A stretch of DNA of 64,000 nucleotides from Phytophthora colocasiae (taxonomy: Eukaryota > Oomycota > Peronosporomycetes > Peronosporales > Peronosporaceae), in the NCBI GenBank assembly GCA_018806915.1, contig JAGKQI010000059.1:744001-808000 (forward strand), in the 5' to 3' direction. Every line of letters starts with the position of its first letter. Positions within the stretch are counted from its first letter, which is position 1. Of the stretch, positions 1 to 9,223 are shown in pieces. Under the pieces are notes generated by a model that did not search any database, was not told the origin of the DNA, and saw nothing but the letters and a program-made list of their open reading frames with translations. The position numbers were made by a program, and so were the translations under genes.

Positions 1-655
1 CGCCGGTTTGTCCTTAAGTCCGTAGAAATCCGGCAGTCCGAGGCCATGACCGATCTCGTGGGCGAAGAAAAGGATATTCTTGTCGTAGAGGTTTTGTAGC
101 GTGTTGTTGAGGCTAATTTCCTGGCCCCAGTCGTAGCCGAAGCCATACGGAATATCCTCCTTCAGCCACAGCGAGACGTCGTACGGTTTGCCCTTGCAGT
201 TGCTTGTGTCGGACCACTGGTTGTTGACGTTGTCGTAGAAGCGGTAGCACTCGTCCGGACACTGAGCGACGCCGTTGGTGGGGTCCAACACTCCTTCGTA
301 GATGGATCCCATTGATTCATCGGCCCATTCGAACTGAGCCTTGTCCTTCGTAGCCCAACCCACCATGTTAATGTCCAATTCAGTGAATGGCCAGCAGTTG
401 TAGCCCTCGAGCCACTTGTTCCACGCGTTGTAGTGCCGTTTTAGGATACCTTGAAACTTGGACGCCACGTTCTTCGACAGACTCGTGCTGCTATCCCAAC
501 GAACGCAGTAATTCATTGAGCCGTTGTTGTGCACTAGGTGATCCATGATCCAGTTCTTGTTGTCCAAAACATTCCAGTTGGATGTACTGGACGTGTCGGA
601 AGTCGGTCCGATCCGGTGTTGCCACACCCAGTCCAGATACTTCTTGCTGATGTAC
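1..655 (-). pseudogene. Secreted zinc metalloprotease copy A, 3' part, cut off by an LTR retrotransposon
   Basis: Open minus-strand frame from the retrotransposon junction at 655 to the window edge. It encodes most of the catalytic domain, including a zinc site HEIGHGLGLPD near 30-62 (HEXXH, Gly, Asp as possible third ligand). The other half of the gene lies at 6973-7330; with the element and one target-site copy ignored, the frame is continuous. The last ~40 codons, which carry the Met-turn in copies B and C, lie outside the window. The encoded enzyme would be secreted and hydrolyse protein; substrates are unknown. Copies B (28481-29472) and C (34115-35845) share the catalytic domain. As it stands the gene cannot make a full protein. 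Confidence 0.85.
651..655. repeat. Target-site duplication, left copy (TGTAC)
   Basis: TGTAC directly precedes the 5' LTR and recurs at 6973-6977 directly after the 3' LTR. A 5-bp duplication is normal for Ty3/gypsy integrases and fixes the insertion point in the metalloprotease gene. Confidence 0.93.
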
Positions 656-1165
656 TGTGACGGAATGCTGTCGATAGCACTCCGTCGGCATTGAAGTGCA
701 AGTTGATGCACTGTAGTGCAATCTACATATCTCTACATGTACCCACTTTGTGATTGGCTAAAACTAGATTCTGGTATTATGCCATTGTGGTTTACGCCAT
801 TCAGCTGAGACATTGAGAGAGTCTCATTGGCTGAAATTCGAGAAGGTTCTCGAAGCTTGATTATGGGACGCCCAGGAGTCAAGTCAACATTGCTACGTGG
901 AAGTTTATAGGAAAATCATTGGTAGATAGCCAAATCAGAAGATAGGAAAAGATAGGCTCTAGGATACATTCTACTGGATTTTTGAGAGAGCTCTGTGAGC
1001 CACCAGTTAGCTTAGGACCGTAAGAGCCTTCCTCATTTCAATTCACTTTTCAATTTACCAACAACCTCTCAGTGGCCCATCAACTGGTCACGCCTCCCTG
1101 GGTCTTCGCTCCGCCGTCCAAGTCCGGCCTCCGCTTCCTCGCCCCCGCGCGCTTACTGTGTTACA
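656..1165 (+). repeat. 5' LTR
   Basis: 510 bp, begins TGTGACGG and ends GTTACA. No difference from the 3' LTR was found when reading the two side by side. It should carry the element's promoter and polyadenylation signals; no specific motif is claimed. Confidence 0.95.
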
Positions 1166-1598
1166 TAGTAGCGCTTGTCGGGTCAAGCTTCGCTCCATCG
1201 TCCAAGGTCGGGTCTCTCGTGGGCGGCATAGCCAGAAGCGAGTAGATCCTTGGCTATTAGCACCAGCCAATTGCTGGGGAAGTGCTAGGCCTAAAGGGGT
1301 CTCTTTTGGGTTGTCTTTGGGAGAGTTCGTGCCCATCACAGGTCAGGGAATCAACTTTGAAAGGTTGGTATATCTCTGCCTAGTGCACGTAACTCTTTGG
1401 TCGCTACTAGAAGCCGGTTCAGTGCTTGGAACGCTCTTAAGTGCAGCTTTTATTTCCATCGCTCCCCGGTAGCTTCAATTTACCCTTTCTTTTGGTGTTT
1501 GGGTCGGTACAAGCCGAACCACTCCCATTTTTTCCTTCTTTTCATTGGGTTTTTGGGTTTTATTGGATTGAGTTCGTGCTACGAAAAGTCCACTCGAA
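1166..1598 (+). other. Retrotransposon leader between 5' LTR and gag
   Basis: 433 bp of untranslated leader. It starts TAGTAGCGCTTGTCGG instead of the TGG expected for a tRNA primer-binding site. It contains a stretch (about 1188-1215, CTTCGCTCC..CGTCCAAG) resembling the end of the LTR, suggesting a partial LTR-derived duplication. No gene is seen here. Confidence 0.6.
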
Positions 1599-4046
1599 AT
1601 GTCATCTACACGTGGTAGATCGAGTGAGCGCGACTCTCCAAACCCGCGTCCGCGTAGAACGCCTCGAACGACTGCCAGGACGGCTCCTGATTCACTCCAG
1701 GGCCAACCGCAGGCAACAGCCAGGACGGCACCTGATTCACACCAGGGCCAACCGCAGGCTACCGCTAGGACGGCTCCTATTCCACAGAGCCAACCGCAAG
1801 CAACGGCTAGGACGGCTCCTGATCCACAGGGCCAACCGCAAGCAACGGCTAGGACGGCTCCTGATCCACAGGGCCAACCGCAACCAACGGCTAGGACGAC
1901 TCCTGATCCACAGGGTCAACCGCAAGCTACGAATATGTCGTCGGGACAAGCAGGCGCAGCATCAGACACGATGTCGATGCAACAGCTGTTAGTTTACTTA
2001 ACGCAGCAGCAACAGTCATACCAAGCCCAGATGCAAACCCAGTTGCAAGCACAGATGCAGCAGGCCAACGCAAGATTCGAATATCTAGTTGCGTCCAGGG
2101 GTGAGCAAAGAAAGAAGGATCCGCCTATGTATGAAGGCAAATACGGCGAAGATATTGAGTTATGGATCTTCGCCACCGAGCAGTATTACGCAAGCAGACG
2201 CGAGTTGATGGAGGCAGATACATCGGATTTTGTGACGATGATCTCCAGCAACTTAGGCAAGTCAGTGCTGAATTGGTATCGCGCGTTTATCGCAGAGTGT
2301 GAGGGTACGAACGTACAGCCCACATGGTCGCTCTTCAAGGGAAGACTTCGCACTCGTTTCAGGCCGAAGGACTTCGAATATGATCTTCGCGAGAGGATGT
2401 TTCGTCTCAAACAGAATGAGACCATCCATGATTACGTCTCCAAGTTTCAAGACTTGCTATCACAGACAGAGTTGTCTATCAGCGAGTTGGAGAAGCGTTT
2501 CTTCTTTCAGAACGGTTTGCGAGAGGAGACAGCGAGGAAGATCAAGGAAGAGAGTCCTTCAACACTGCAAGATGCCATTGAGATTGCGTCGAATTTTGAG
2601 TTTGCGCACTACTCGGGAAAACCCCCTAGAGCTCCTGCGAAGGGTTCGCAAGGATCATCAAGCTCGGGGCATCGTGCGTCTAAGTCGAAGCAGAATTCAA
2701 AGAGCTCCGACAAGAAGAAAGGCAAGAGCGATGATTGGAAAAAGACAGCTACGTGCAGAAACTGTGGCAAGTTTGGCCACATTTCTCCAGATTGTACTCA
2801 GCCAAAACGTACTGAAGCAAATCGGTACATGCAGGGCGCAGTGTATGCGATCCTAGAGGCTGAAGCTCGAGCATTCAAGACGGATGACCAAGAGAGGCCC
2901 GTCTCGATATTCATCGACAACGGCAGTAGCCTGAATGGCGTTACTGAGGAGTTGGTGAAGAAGCTTGAGTTGGATGTCACGGAAGGTGACATGATGCAAG
3001 TTGATCTCGGTTATGATCAAGTTGTGCATCGTCCACGTCGGACTGTAGAGATGTCTCTGCAGTTACCAGGGTTTCCTTTGACAACGGGAACATTCCAAGT
3101 CATGCCTGTTCCTGAAGGAAAGGATGTTGTTTTGGGCATGATGTGGCTGCGGGAGCAGAACCCTGATATCGACTGGAATACTGGACATATTGCACCTCGC
3201 ATCAAGGTGGAGAACACGCAGACTGTGAAGTTGAGACTGCCGAAGACTCGTCCAGCCCGTTGGGTGGCAGGACAACGCCGCGCCAGAGTTGCGCAGGCCC
3301 GTGAGATTTTCAATTACTATCGGCAGCATGGCCACAACGGCCAGTTTGGGCGAACGAAGATTATTTCGTCCAAACAGTTCCAGCAGATGTTGCGTAGGGA
3401 CAAGGATATTGAGGCAGTGTTTGTCATCAATCCGCATGATTCGGAGAAGGCTGAACGCTTCAAGAGTCAAGGATGGGACGCTCTCAAGGATAATCCGGCG
3501 TATGAGACGCTACTGAAGTATGCGGATACGGTTTTCCGTACGGAACTTCCGAATGAGACACCGCCAGTACGGGAAGGAATTGAGCACGAGATTTTGCTCA
3601 AACCCGGTACTCAACCGATTTCGGTCAAACAATGGCGCCAAAGTCCTGATCAGAGAAAAACGATTCAGGAATGGACCAAAGAGATGGTTCAGGCTGGCAT
3701 CATTCGACCGAGTACGTCAGCATTTTGTGCACCGACTTTCTGTGTGAAGAAACCAGTCGGATGGCGTATTGTGCACGATTATCGTCTATTGAACTTGGCG
3801 ACGATTTTACCAGCTATTCCTATGCCTCGCAAGGAAGATACCTTTGATGCGATGGCCGGTAGCTATTGGTATTCGTGCATGGACTTACTTTGGGGTTATT
3901 ACCAAGTGAAGTTACGAGAAGCAGATATACCTTTCACTGCTTTCTCAACCCCAGATGGTCTATTTGAATATCTCGTCACACCCATGGGGCTCAGTGGTAG
4001 CCCAGGAACCTTTAATCGACTGCTGCAAAGGTTTTCATGGATTTGA
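1599..4046 (+). pseudogene. Retrotransposon gag-protease-reverse transcriptase (5' portion), ends at a frameshift
   Basis: 815 codons from an ATG at 1599. Order: a Pro/Gln-rich N-terminus with six repeats of about 14 residues; a gag capsid-like region; a CCHC knuckle (C-RN-C-GKFG-H-ISPD-C); a retropepsin-like segment with DNGS where most family members have D[ST]G; then the N-terminal half of reverse transcriptase with the first catalytic Asp in CMDLLWGYYQV. The frame ends in a stop 3' of TFNRLLQ because one base appears to be missing near 4028; the remaining RT continues in another frame from 4037. Gag packages RNA; the polyprotein would be cleaved by the element's protease. Confidence 0.93.
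1672..1932 (+). repeat. Tandem repeat in gag coding sequence (six units of 42-45 bp)
   Basis: Units encode variants of TARTAPDPQGQPQA. Unit lengths are multiples of three, so the reading frame is kept. The antisense strand of the repeat is also open, which is only a shadow. Confidence 0.85.
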
Positions 4047-5098
4047 GTGATGTGGCGAAGATTTACTTCGATGATATCTACGTATACACGAAGGGTGAAG
4101 ATGTGAACGACCACATCGCAGCATTGGACAGGGTATTGAAGCGATGTGAAGAGCAGAAGCTCTACATCAAACTGTCCAAATGCCAATTTTGCGTGGATGA
4201 GATTCCATGCTTAGGCGACTTTGTCGGACGCAAGGGCGTTCGTATGGACCCAGATAAGGTGAAGATTATCGCCGAGTGGCCAGTCCCCAAGACCAAGAAG
4301 CAAATGGAGAGCTTCCTGGGGACAACGGTTTACGTTTCGAGATTTTGCAAGGATTTCGCGCAGTTTGCAGGTCCTTTGCATGAATGTATCAAGGGAAAAC
4401 GTTCTCGTGATGCTATCGAACTCGATGAGAACCAATTACACTGTTTTGACGAGCTTAAGAAGCGCTTGTCATCACCTCCGGTTCTCAGTCTTCCTGATTT
4501 CTCCAAACCTTTCGGAATTCGGATGGACGCCTCAAATTTCGCAATTGGAGTCTTATTTCAAAAGGAGGGAGGGTTGGAACATCCAATAGCCTATACGGGC
4601 AGAAAGATGAAGCCAGCAGAACTGAATTATCCAGTTCGCGAACAGGAACTACTCGCTATTATGCATGCGTTGAAGACATGGCGCGTGTATCTTCTCGACA
4701 AGCCATTCCTGGTGGAAACAGATCACAAGAGCATTGAGATGATTCTCACGCAGAAGACGACGAATCGACGCATTGCGCGGTGGTTCAACGAACTTGCGGA
4801 GTTTCAGCCTCTGTTCAAGTGGATTCCAGGAGAGACGAATGTAGTCGCAGATGCGATGTCGAGAAATCCTGAGTTCGAGCATAAGGCAGCGCAAGTGAGC
4901 CTGAAGGAACTTCTTGATACGGCTCAAAACCGTGAAATTGTGGCTACCATGGTCGAGAACAATATGACCGTGGCACAATCCGCAGTGAAGATGTACTCGT
5001 GGAACAAGGACTTGCAAGGACTTGTCGAAGCTACAGCTTGGAGACAAGGTTCCGCATTACTCGCTAGATCATGGCGTGCTGTATTATCAGACGCGTGA
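4037..5098 (+). pseudogene. Retrotransposon RT C-terminal half and RNase H, frameshifted
   Basis: Second pol segment. It has the RT catalytic YFDD box, the thumb/connection region (LGDFVGRKGVRMDPDK), and an RNase H domain with MDAS, EQELLA and TDH acidic residues. The first ATG lies just after the frameshift and is not a natural start. The frame is lost again near 5033 and resumes in another frame through about 5160. Confidence 0.92.
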
Positions 5099-6133
5099 AG
5101 ATGAGAGTCCTAGATTGTACATTCCCGATGACGAAGATCTGAAGAATCGAGTCATTTGTGAAACCACGATGCAGTTACGGCAGGCCACCCAGGGTATTAC
5201 AAGACCTATGTCGCAGTACGTGAGAAGTACTATTGGCCGAAGATGATGAAGTATATCCAGCGCTATGTGAACACTTGTGAAATGTGTCAGCGCAACAAAG
5301 CGAGGCAGGTGAAGCCTCCCGGATTACTTCAACCGCTGGAGATACCACGAGGTAGATGGGTCGACATTTCAATGGATTTCATTGTGTCTCTACCTCCCAG
5401 CAAGGATGGTTTGAATGCCATCATGGTCATTGTGGATCGATTGACCAAGCGTGCAAAGTTTATTGCTACGCAGACGACAGACAGCGCAGAGGATATTGCG
5501 AATGTTTTCATGAAGAGTTATGTAAGAGATCATGGCCTTCCGAAGACGATTGTGTCTGATCGTGACTCCAAATTTACGTCTAAGTTTTGGCAGGCTGTTA
5601 TCACTGCTATGGGAACGCAGCATAACCTGTCATCGGCATTTAGGCCGCAGACGGATGGACAAACGGAACGTACAAACCGTTTTATCGGAGATTATCTCCG
5701 AGGTGTTATCAACCCAGCCCAGAATGATTGGGATGAGTTTCTTCATTTGGCAGAGTTCGCCTATAATCGGCGATTGCATGCTACGATTGGCATGTCACCA
5801 TTTGAAGCGGATCTAGGATATATTCCATATATGCCCGACGATATCGCGGCAGATCCGGAGTTTAAGAAGTTGGAGAAAGCAGCAAAAGAGTTTCTACTCC
5901 GACAGGAAGCCTTCCTCAAGGTCGCGCAAGACCGTATGAGTGAAGCACAGGAGCGCATGAAGCATTATTACGACAGGAACAGACTTGTCCAAGACTTCAA
6001 AATTGGCGACATGGTGCTACTAGATGGGAAGAATTTGGATATCCGTCATAAGGGGTACGCACAGTCGAAGAAGTTAGCTCCGAGGTTCATTGGACCATTC
6101 GGTCCAGAAGAAGGTATCTCGAGACTCGTATGA
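5035..6133 (+). pseudogene. Retrotransposon integrase, frameshifted
   Basis: The H2C2 zinc-binding part begins before 5165 and is split by a one-base deletion near 5163; the long frame from 5165 encodes HPGYY..., then CEMCQRNKA. The catalytic core shows MDF, SDRDSKF and QTERTNR (D, D, E). The frame ends at 6133 after another shift near 6105. Integrase would insert the cDNA; here it is broken. Confidence 0.92.
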
Positions 6134-6467
6134 GTTGGGATTATCGAAGAACCTGAAGTTGCATCCAGTTTTCCATACATCACTGTTGAAGCCGTACCGC
6201 AAAGACCCGAAGCGCAGGCAAAAGGTGAACAAGGTTGTGTTAGCCGATGGAACTGAAGGGCAACTGGTCGAAGCCGTGATTAACCACCGTAAGTACAAGG
6301 GGAAGCCGCAGTACAAGGTTTGGTGGTTAGGCGAGACCAAGAAGGAGGCCACATGGGAACCTGTTGAGAATCTGAAACAGATCCCTGGTCTCATCGACCT
6401 CTATTGGAAGTCCAAGAAGAGAGAATCCTTTCTAGGGGAGGCTCTTTCTCGAAGGGAGGTCATGTGA
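6090..6467 (+). pseudogene. Retrotransposon integrase C-terminus with chromodomain
   Basis: The frame after the last shift encodes the GPF.../LKLHPVFHTSLLKPY segment typical of gypsy integrase tails, followed by a chromodomain (YKVWWLG...ATWEPVENL). Chromodomains of this type target integration through histone marks. The stop codon overlaps the start of the 3' LTR at 6463. Confidence 0.9.
6451..6462 (+). other. Polypurine tract of the retrotransposon
   Basis: GAAGGGAGGTCA lies directly before the 3' LTR, the place and composition expected for the plus-strand primer. Confidence 0.7.
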
Positions 6468-6972
6468 CGGAATGCTGTCGATAGCACTCCGTCGGCATTG
6501 AAGTGCAAGTTGATGCACTGTAGTGCAATCTACATATCTCTACATGTACCCACTTTGTGATTGGCTAAAACTAGATTCTGGTATTATGCCATTGTGGTTT
6601 ACGCCATTCAGCTGAGACATTGAGAGAGTCTCATTGGCTGAAATTCGAGAAGGTTCTCGAAGCTTGATTATGGGACGCCCAGGAGTCAAGTCAACATTGC
6701 TACGTGGAAGTTTATAGGAAAATCATTGGTAGATAGCCAAATCAGAAGATAGGAAAAGATAGGCTCTAGGATACATTCTACTGGATTTTTGAGAGAGCTC
6801 TGTGAGCCACCAGTTAGCTTAGGACCGTAAGAGCCTTCCTCATTTCAATTCACTTTTCAATTTACCAACAACCTCTCAGTGGCCCATCAACTGGTCACGC
6901 CTCCCTGGGTCTTCGCTCCGCCGTCCAAGTCCGGCCTCCGCTTCCTCGCCCCCGCGCGCTTACTGTGTTACA
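6463..6972 (+). repeat. 3' LTR
   Basis: 510 bp, same ends and apparently the same sequence as 656-1165. Followed by the right TGTAC duplication at 6973-6977. Confidence 0.95.
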
Positions 6973-7330
6973 TGTACTCCGTGGGTTCCGCAACAACGCA
7001 CTCGCCAGGTTTCGAGGTAACTTTACCAAAAGTGGGTTCAGCAGCACTGTGGTTAGAAGAGGTTTTTGCGACGACCGGAGCTCCCCACACGGAGACGTAC
7101 GCGATCTCGTCGGATCCCGAGGTATCCGTGTACGCAGCACTTGCTTTCTGCTCCTTTGAAGACTTCATCATTGATACTTGAGTACTGGAACTTGCAGTAT
7201 CCGTACTTTGAGCTGGAGCTACGGTTCCCCTCTCTTCCGGAATGACGTTTTGGTTAGCAATTTCGACTGCAGACGATGGAACAGCCAACGCGACTGCAAG
7301 GAGGACGTTCAGGATTGGACTTGATCTCAT
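6973..7330 (-). pseudogene. Metalloprotease copy A, 5' part with signal peptide
   Basis: Starts at ATG 7330 (minus). A hydrophobic N-terminal signal peptide of about 20 residues is followed by a Ser/Thr-rich pro-region and the conserved start of the protease module (VSVWGAP, then PTFGKVTSKPGECVVAEP). The retrotransposon enters after the EPTEY codons, so translation here ends a codon or two past the junction. This exon could still give a short secreted N-terminal peptide of about 119 residues without the catalytic site. Confidence 0.85.
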
Positions 7331-7844
7331 GGTGGAGAATTCAGGAATGAGTCAGCTTCAGAGCAACCAGGAAGTGGTGGCACCGTTGTTTTATTTGTGC
7401 TGTCTGCTCTCACTGTGCGAGGAAAACACCCGATAGCTGCTGTATGGTAGATAGTTTCAAATACTAAACAGTGTTTAGTATTTTACACACTGTGCTCTCA
7501 TGTTATTGAACAGGCTGGCAAATTCGAAAAGCACGTAGAGCACAACTACTGGCGCAAATCGCGGTTAGTCAGGCAAAAGGGTGACTCAACAGTGAATGAT
7601 ATAAGACAGCAGACTTGCGATAGCCTCAGATAAAGGTTTCTACTCATGTGACGGCAACCAGTCAACCAGACAACAAGGCGATCAACTACATGCAGCTCAG
7701 AAGCTCCGGTAGTACTTGAAGTATGATAGCATTCGTACTGTCGTACTGTTGCTTATATGGATAGTTTATGTGTTTGAGTTGCGAGGATACTTTTGAGAGT
7801 ATTTTATTTAAACAAGTTTCATCTCAGTGCCTCGGTACGTTTGC
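7331..7844. other. Intergenic region with one short palindrome
   Basis: No coding signal seen. It contains a 21-bp near-perfect palindrome at 7461-7481 (ATACTAAACA, G, TGTTTAGTAT) that could form a hairpin or bind a dimeric factor. Confidence 0.5.
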
Positions 7845-8648
7845 CTAGGAGTTCTGCACAGCAGCAGGCTTGATAGGCTGCGCAATGTAAATGACAGTGG
7901 GGTCGTTCGGGTCGACAAAGGCCTTCTTCTGACTCTGCACAAAAGTCATGTCGATCTCCTCTGGAATTTTAGACATCATTTCGCTTAGTTCAAGCCCAAT
8001 TCATTGAAAGCAGAAGTGTTTTACCTTTCTTCTTGCGCTTTTCCATCAACCGCAAGAACACAGGCAAAACGACACCAGTACCGCCGTTTGCGAATGTAAT
8101 TTTCCAGGAGAAATTGCCGCCTAATTCAATATCCCCGCTCTTGAAAGGCAAATACAGCCACCACATCAGTCCCGAACATAACAAATTAAAACCAAAAACG
8201 GCTTTGACAAACTCTTACAGCAGCTACGAGTCCAGAGATACTGCAGGCCCCGAAGATTGGCTGGTTGAATTTTTCCTCTGTCATCTTTACCAACGGGATT
8301 TCCTACAAAAAAAGTTTAACCATTAGACAGATTTTTCATGCTATTGACCAGCACTTTACGTACAAATGCCTCGAAGTAGCAGCCGTTCTGGGTAAGACCC
8401 TTTTCGGCAACGAAGATGATGCGTTGTGTGGTACAATAGATCCGCCCTTTACCTTTGAACAAAGCGTGGCTAGATATTACGGTTAGCCGACCTGATTTCC
8501 ACGTGAAAAGCACGAAAAGCACAACTTACTCAGGTGTCTTGCACTGGAAAGTGATTTTCGCACGTTGCAGGATGAACAGCTCGTTCTCGTTCGCTAGTGG
8601 CAACTTCTTACCCTCCTCGTCCTCGAACAATTCAGGCTTGAAAGACAT
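7845..8648 (-). CDS. WBP2-like GRAM-domain protein, five exons
   Basis: Exons on the minus strand 8648-8530, 8469-8364, 8302-8219, 8139-8025 and 7960-7845 join in phase to 179 residues. Donors include GTAAGT, GTACGT and GTAAGA. The product starts MSFKPELFEDEEGK, has RIYCTTQRIIFVAEKG and FEIPLVKMTEEKFNQPIFGA, and ends with a Pro/Ala tail. This order (GRAM fold with TTQRIIF and QPIFGANYI-like motifs) matches WW-domain-binding protein 2, which in animals binds membranes and WW-domain partners as a transcriptional cofactor. The PPxY-containing tail of animal WBP2 is not visible here. The exon model is mine and untested, but every junction restores a family-like frame. Confidence 0.8.
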
Positions 8649-8818
8649 TGTCGAGCGAACGCTGGCAGAAAACGAAGTGAGCCCAGAACAAAACACGAGA
8701 AGATAAAAACACGAAGGCTGGCAGCCAAAATAAACGAGAAACAGCCACACTATAAAAGGCCTCGTCGAGCGAACGCAAGCATCCAATTGAAGACTAAGCG
8801 GCTGCTAACACCGCTCAA

Positions 8819-9196
8819 ATGGATCTTGAAATCCAGGAGCGTCGAGTTATCCACTCCTTTGTTTTCCTCTTTTCGCTACGTTCTCTTGCAGTTTCGCGTG
8901 ACGTTCACTGGGATACCTTTGAAATCTTGAAGTAGATCTTGCCATAGCACTGACTTGGATTGGTCCTACGAGCACAACGAGACTCTTCTTTTTCTTCCCT
9001 CTCCTTCGTTGCAGGTCGCCCTGCGTCTGCAGTTTTTGAAGCGCTAAAGCTGTTGGCCACCAACTACCAGGCAACAAACCGAGCACTTGTCCACATATCA
9101 GAAGCATCAGTACTGGTTCACACACTACTACCAGTAGCCAAACATGGAGTCCTCGCTACCATTCCGCCGCCGGCCACCAGACGCCTTCAAGCTTAA
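8819..9196 (+). CDS. Possible small gene, exon structure unresolved
   Basis: An ATG at 8819 opens MDLEIQERRVIH and ends after 38 codons. Further on, a strong pyrimidine tract and CAG near 9015 precede an open stretch to 9196 encoding an alpha-helical segment (FEALKLLATNYQATNRALVH). A TATA-like CTATAAAAG lies at 8751-8759. The pieces may be exons of one small helical protein transcribed towards UPF1's 3' end, but no donor gives a clean join. I do not recognise it. Confidence 0.22.
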
Positions 9197-9223
9197 GCAT
9201 CGTGTCTTGCACCAACCTTCGTG

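Larger units (their letters stand above)
656..6972 (+). mobile_element. Ty3/gypsy chromovirus-type LTR retrotransposon, full length, inserted in metalloprotease copy A
   Basis: A complete element of 6317 bp bounded by two 510-bp LTRs (656-1165 and 6463-6972, TG...CA ends) and TGTAC duplications. The order leader, gag with CCHC knuckle, protease, reverse transcriptase, RNase H, integrase, C-terminal chromodomain defines a Ty3/gypsy chromovirus. The LTRs look identical, so the insertion is young, yet the coding region has four apparent one-base frameshifts (near 4028, 5033, 5163 and 6105). It lies antisense to the gene it interrupts. Confidence 0.95.

Noticed and set aside
1441..1992. 183-codon ORF overlapping the start of gag with Arg-rich repeats
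   Set aside because: It is the +1 frame over the gag tandem repeat; the frame starting at 1599 carries the CCHC and pol domains.
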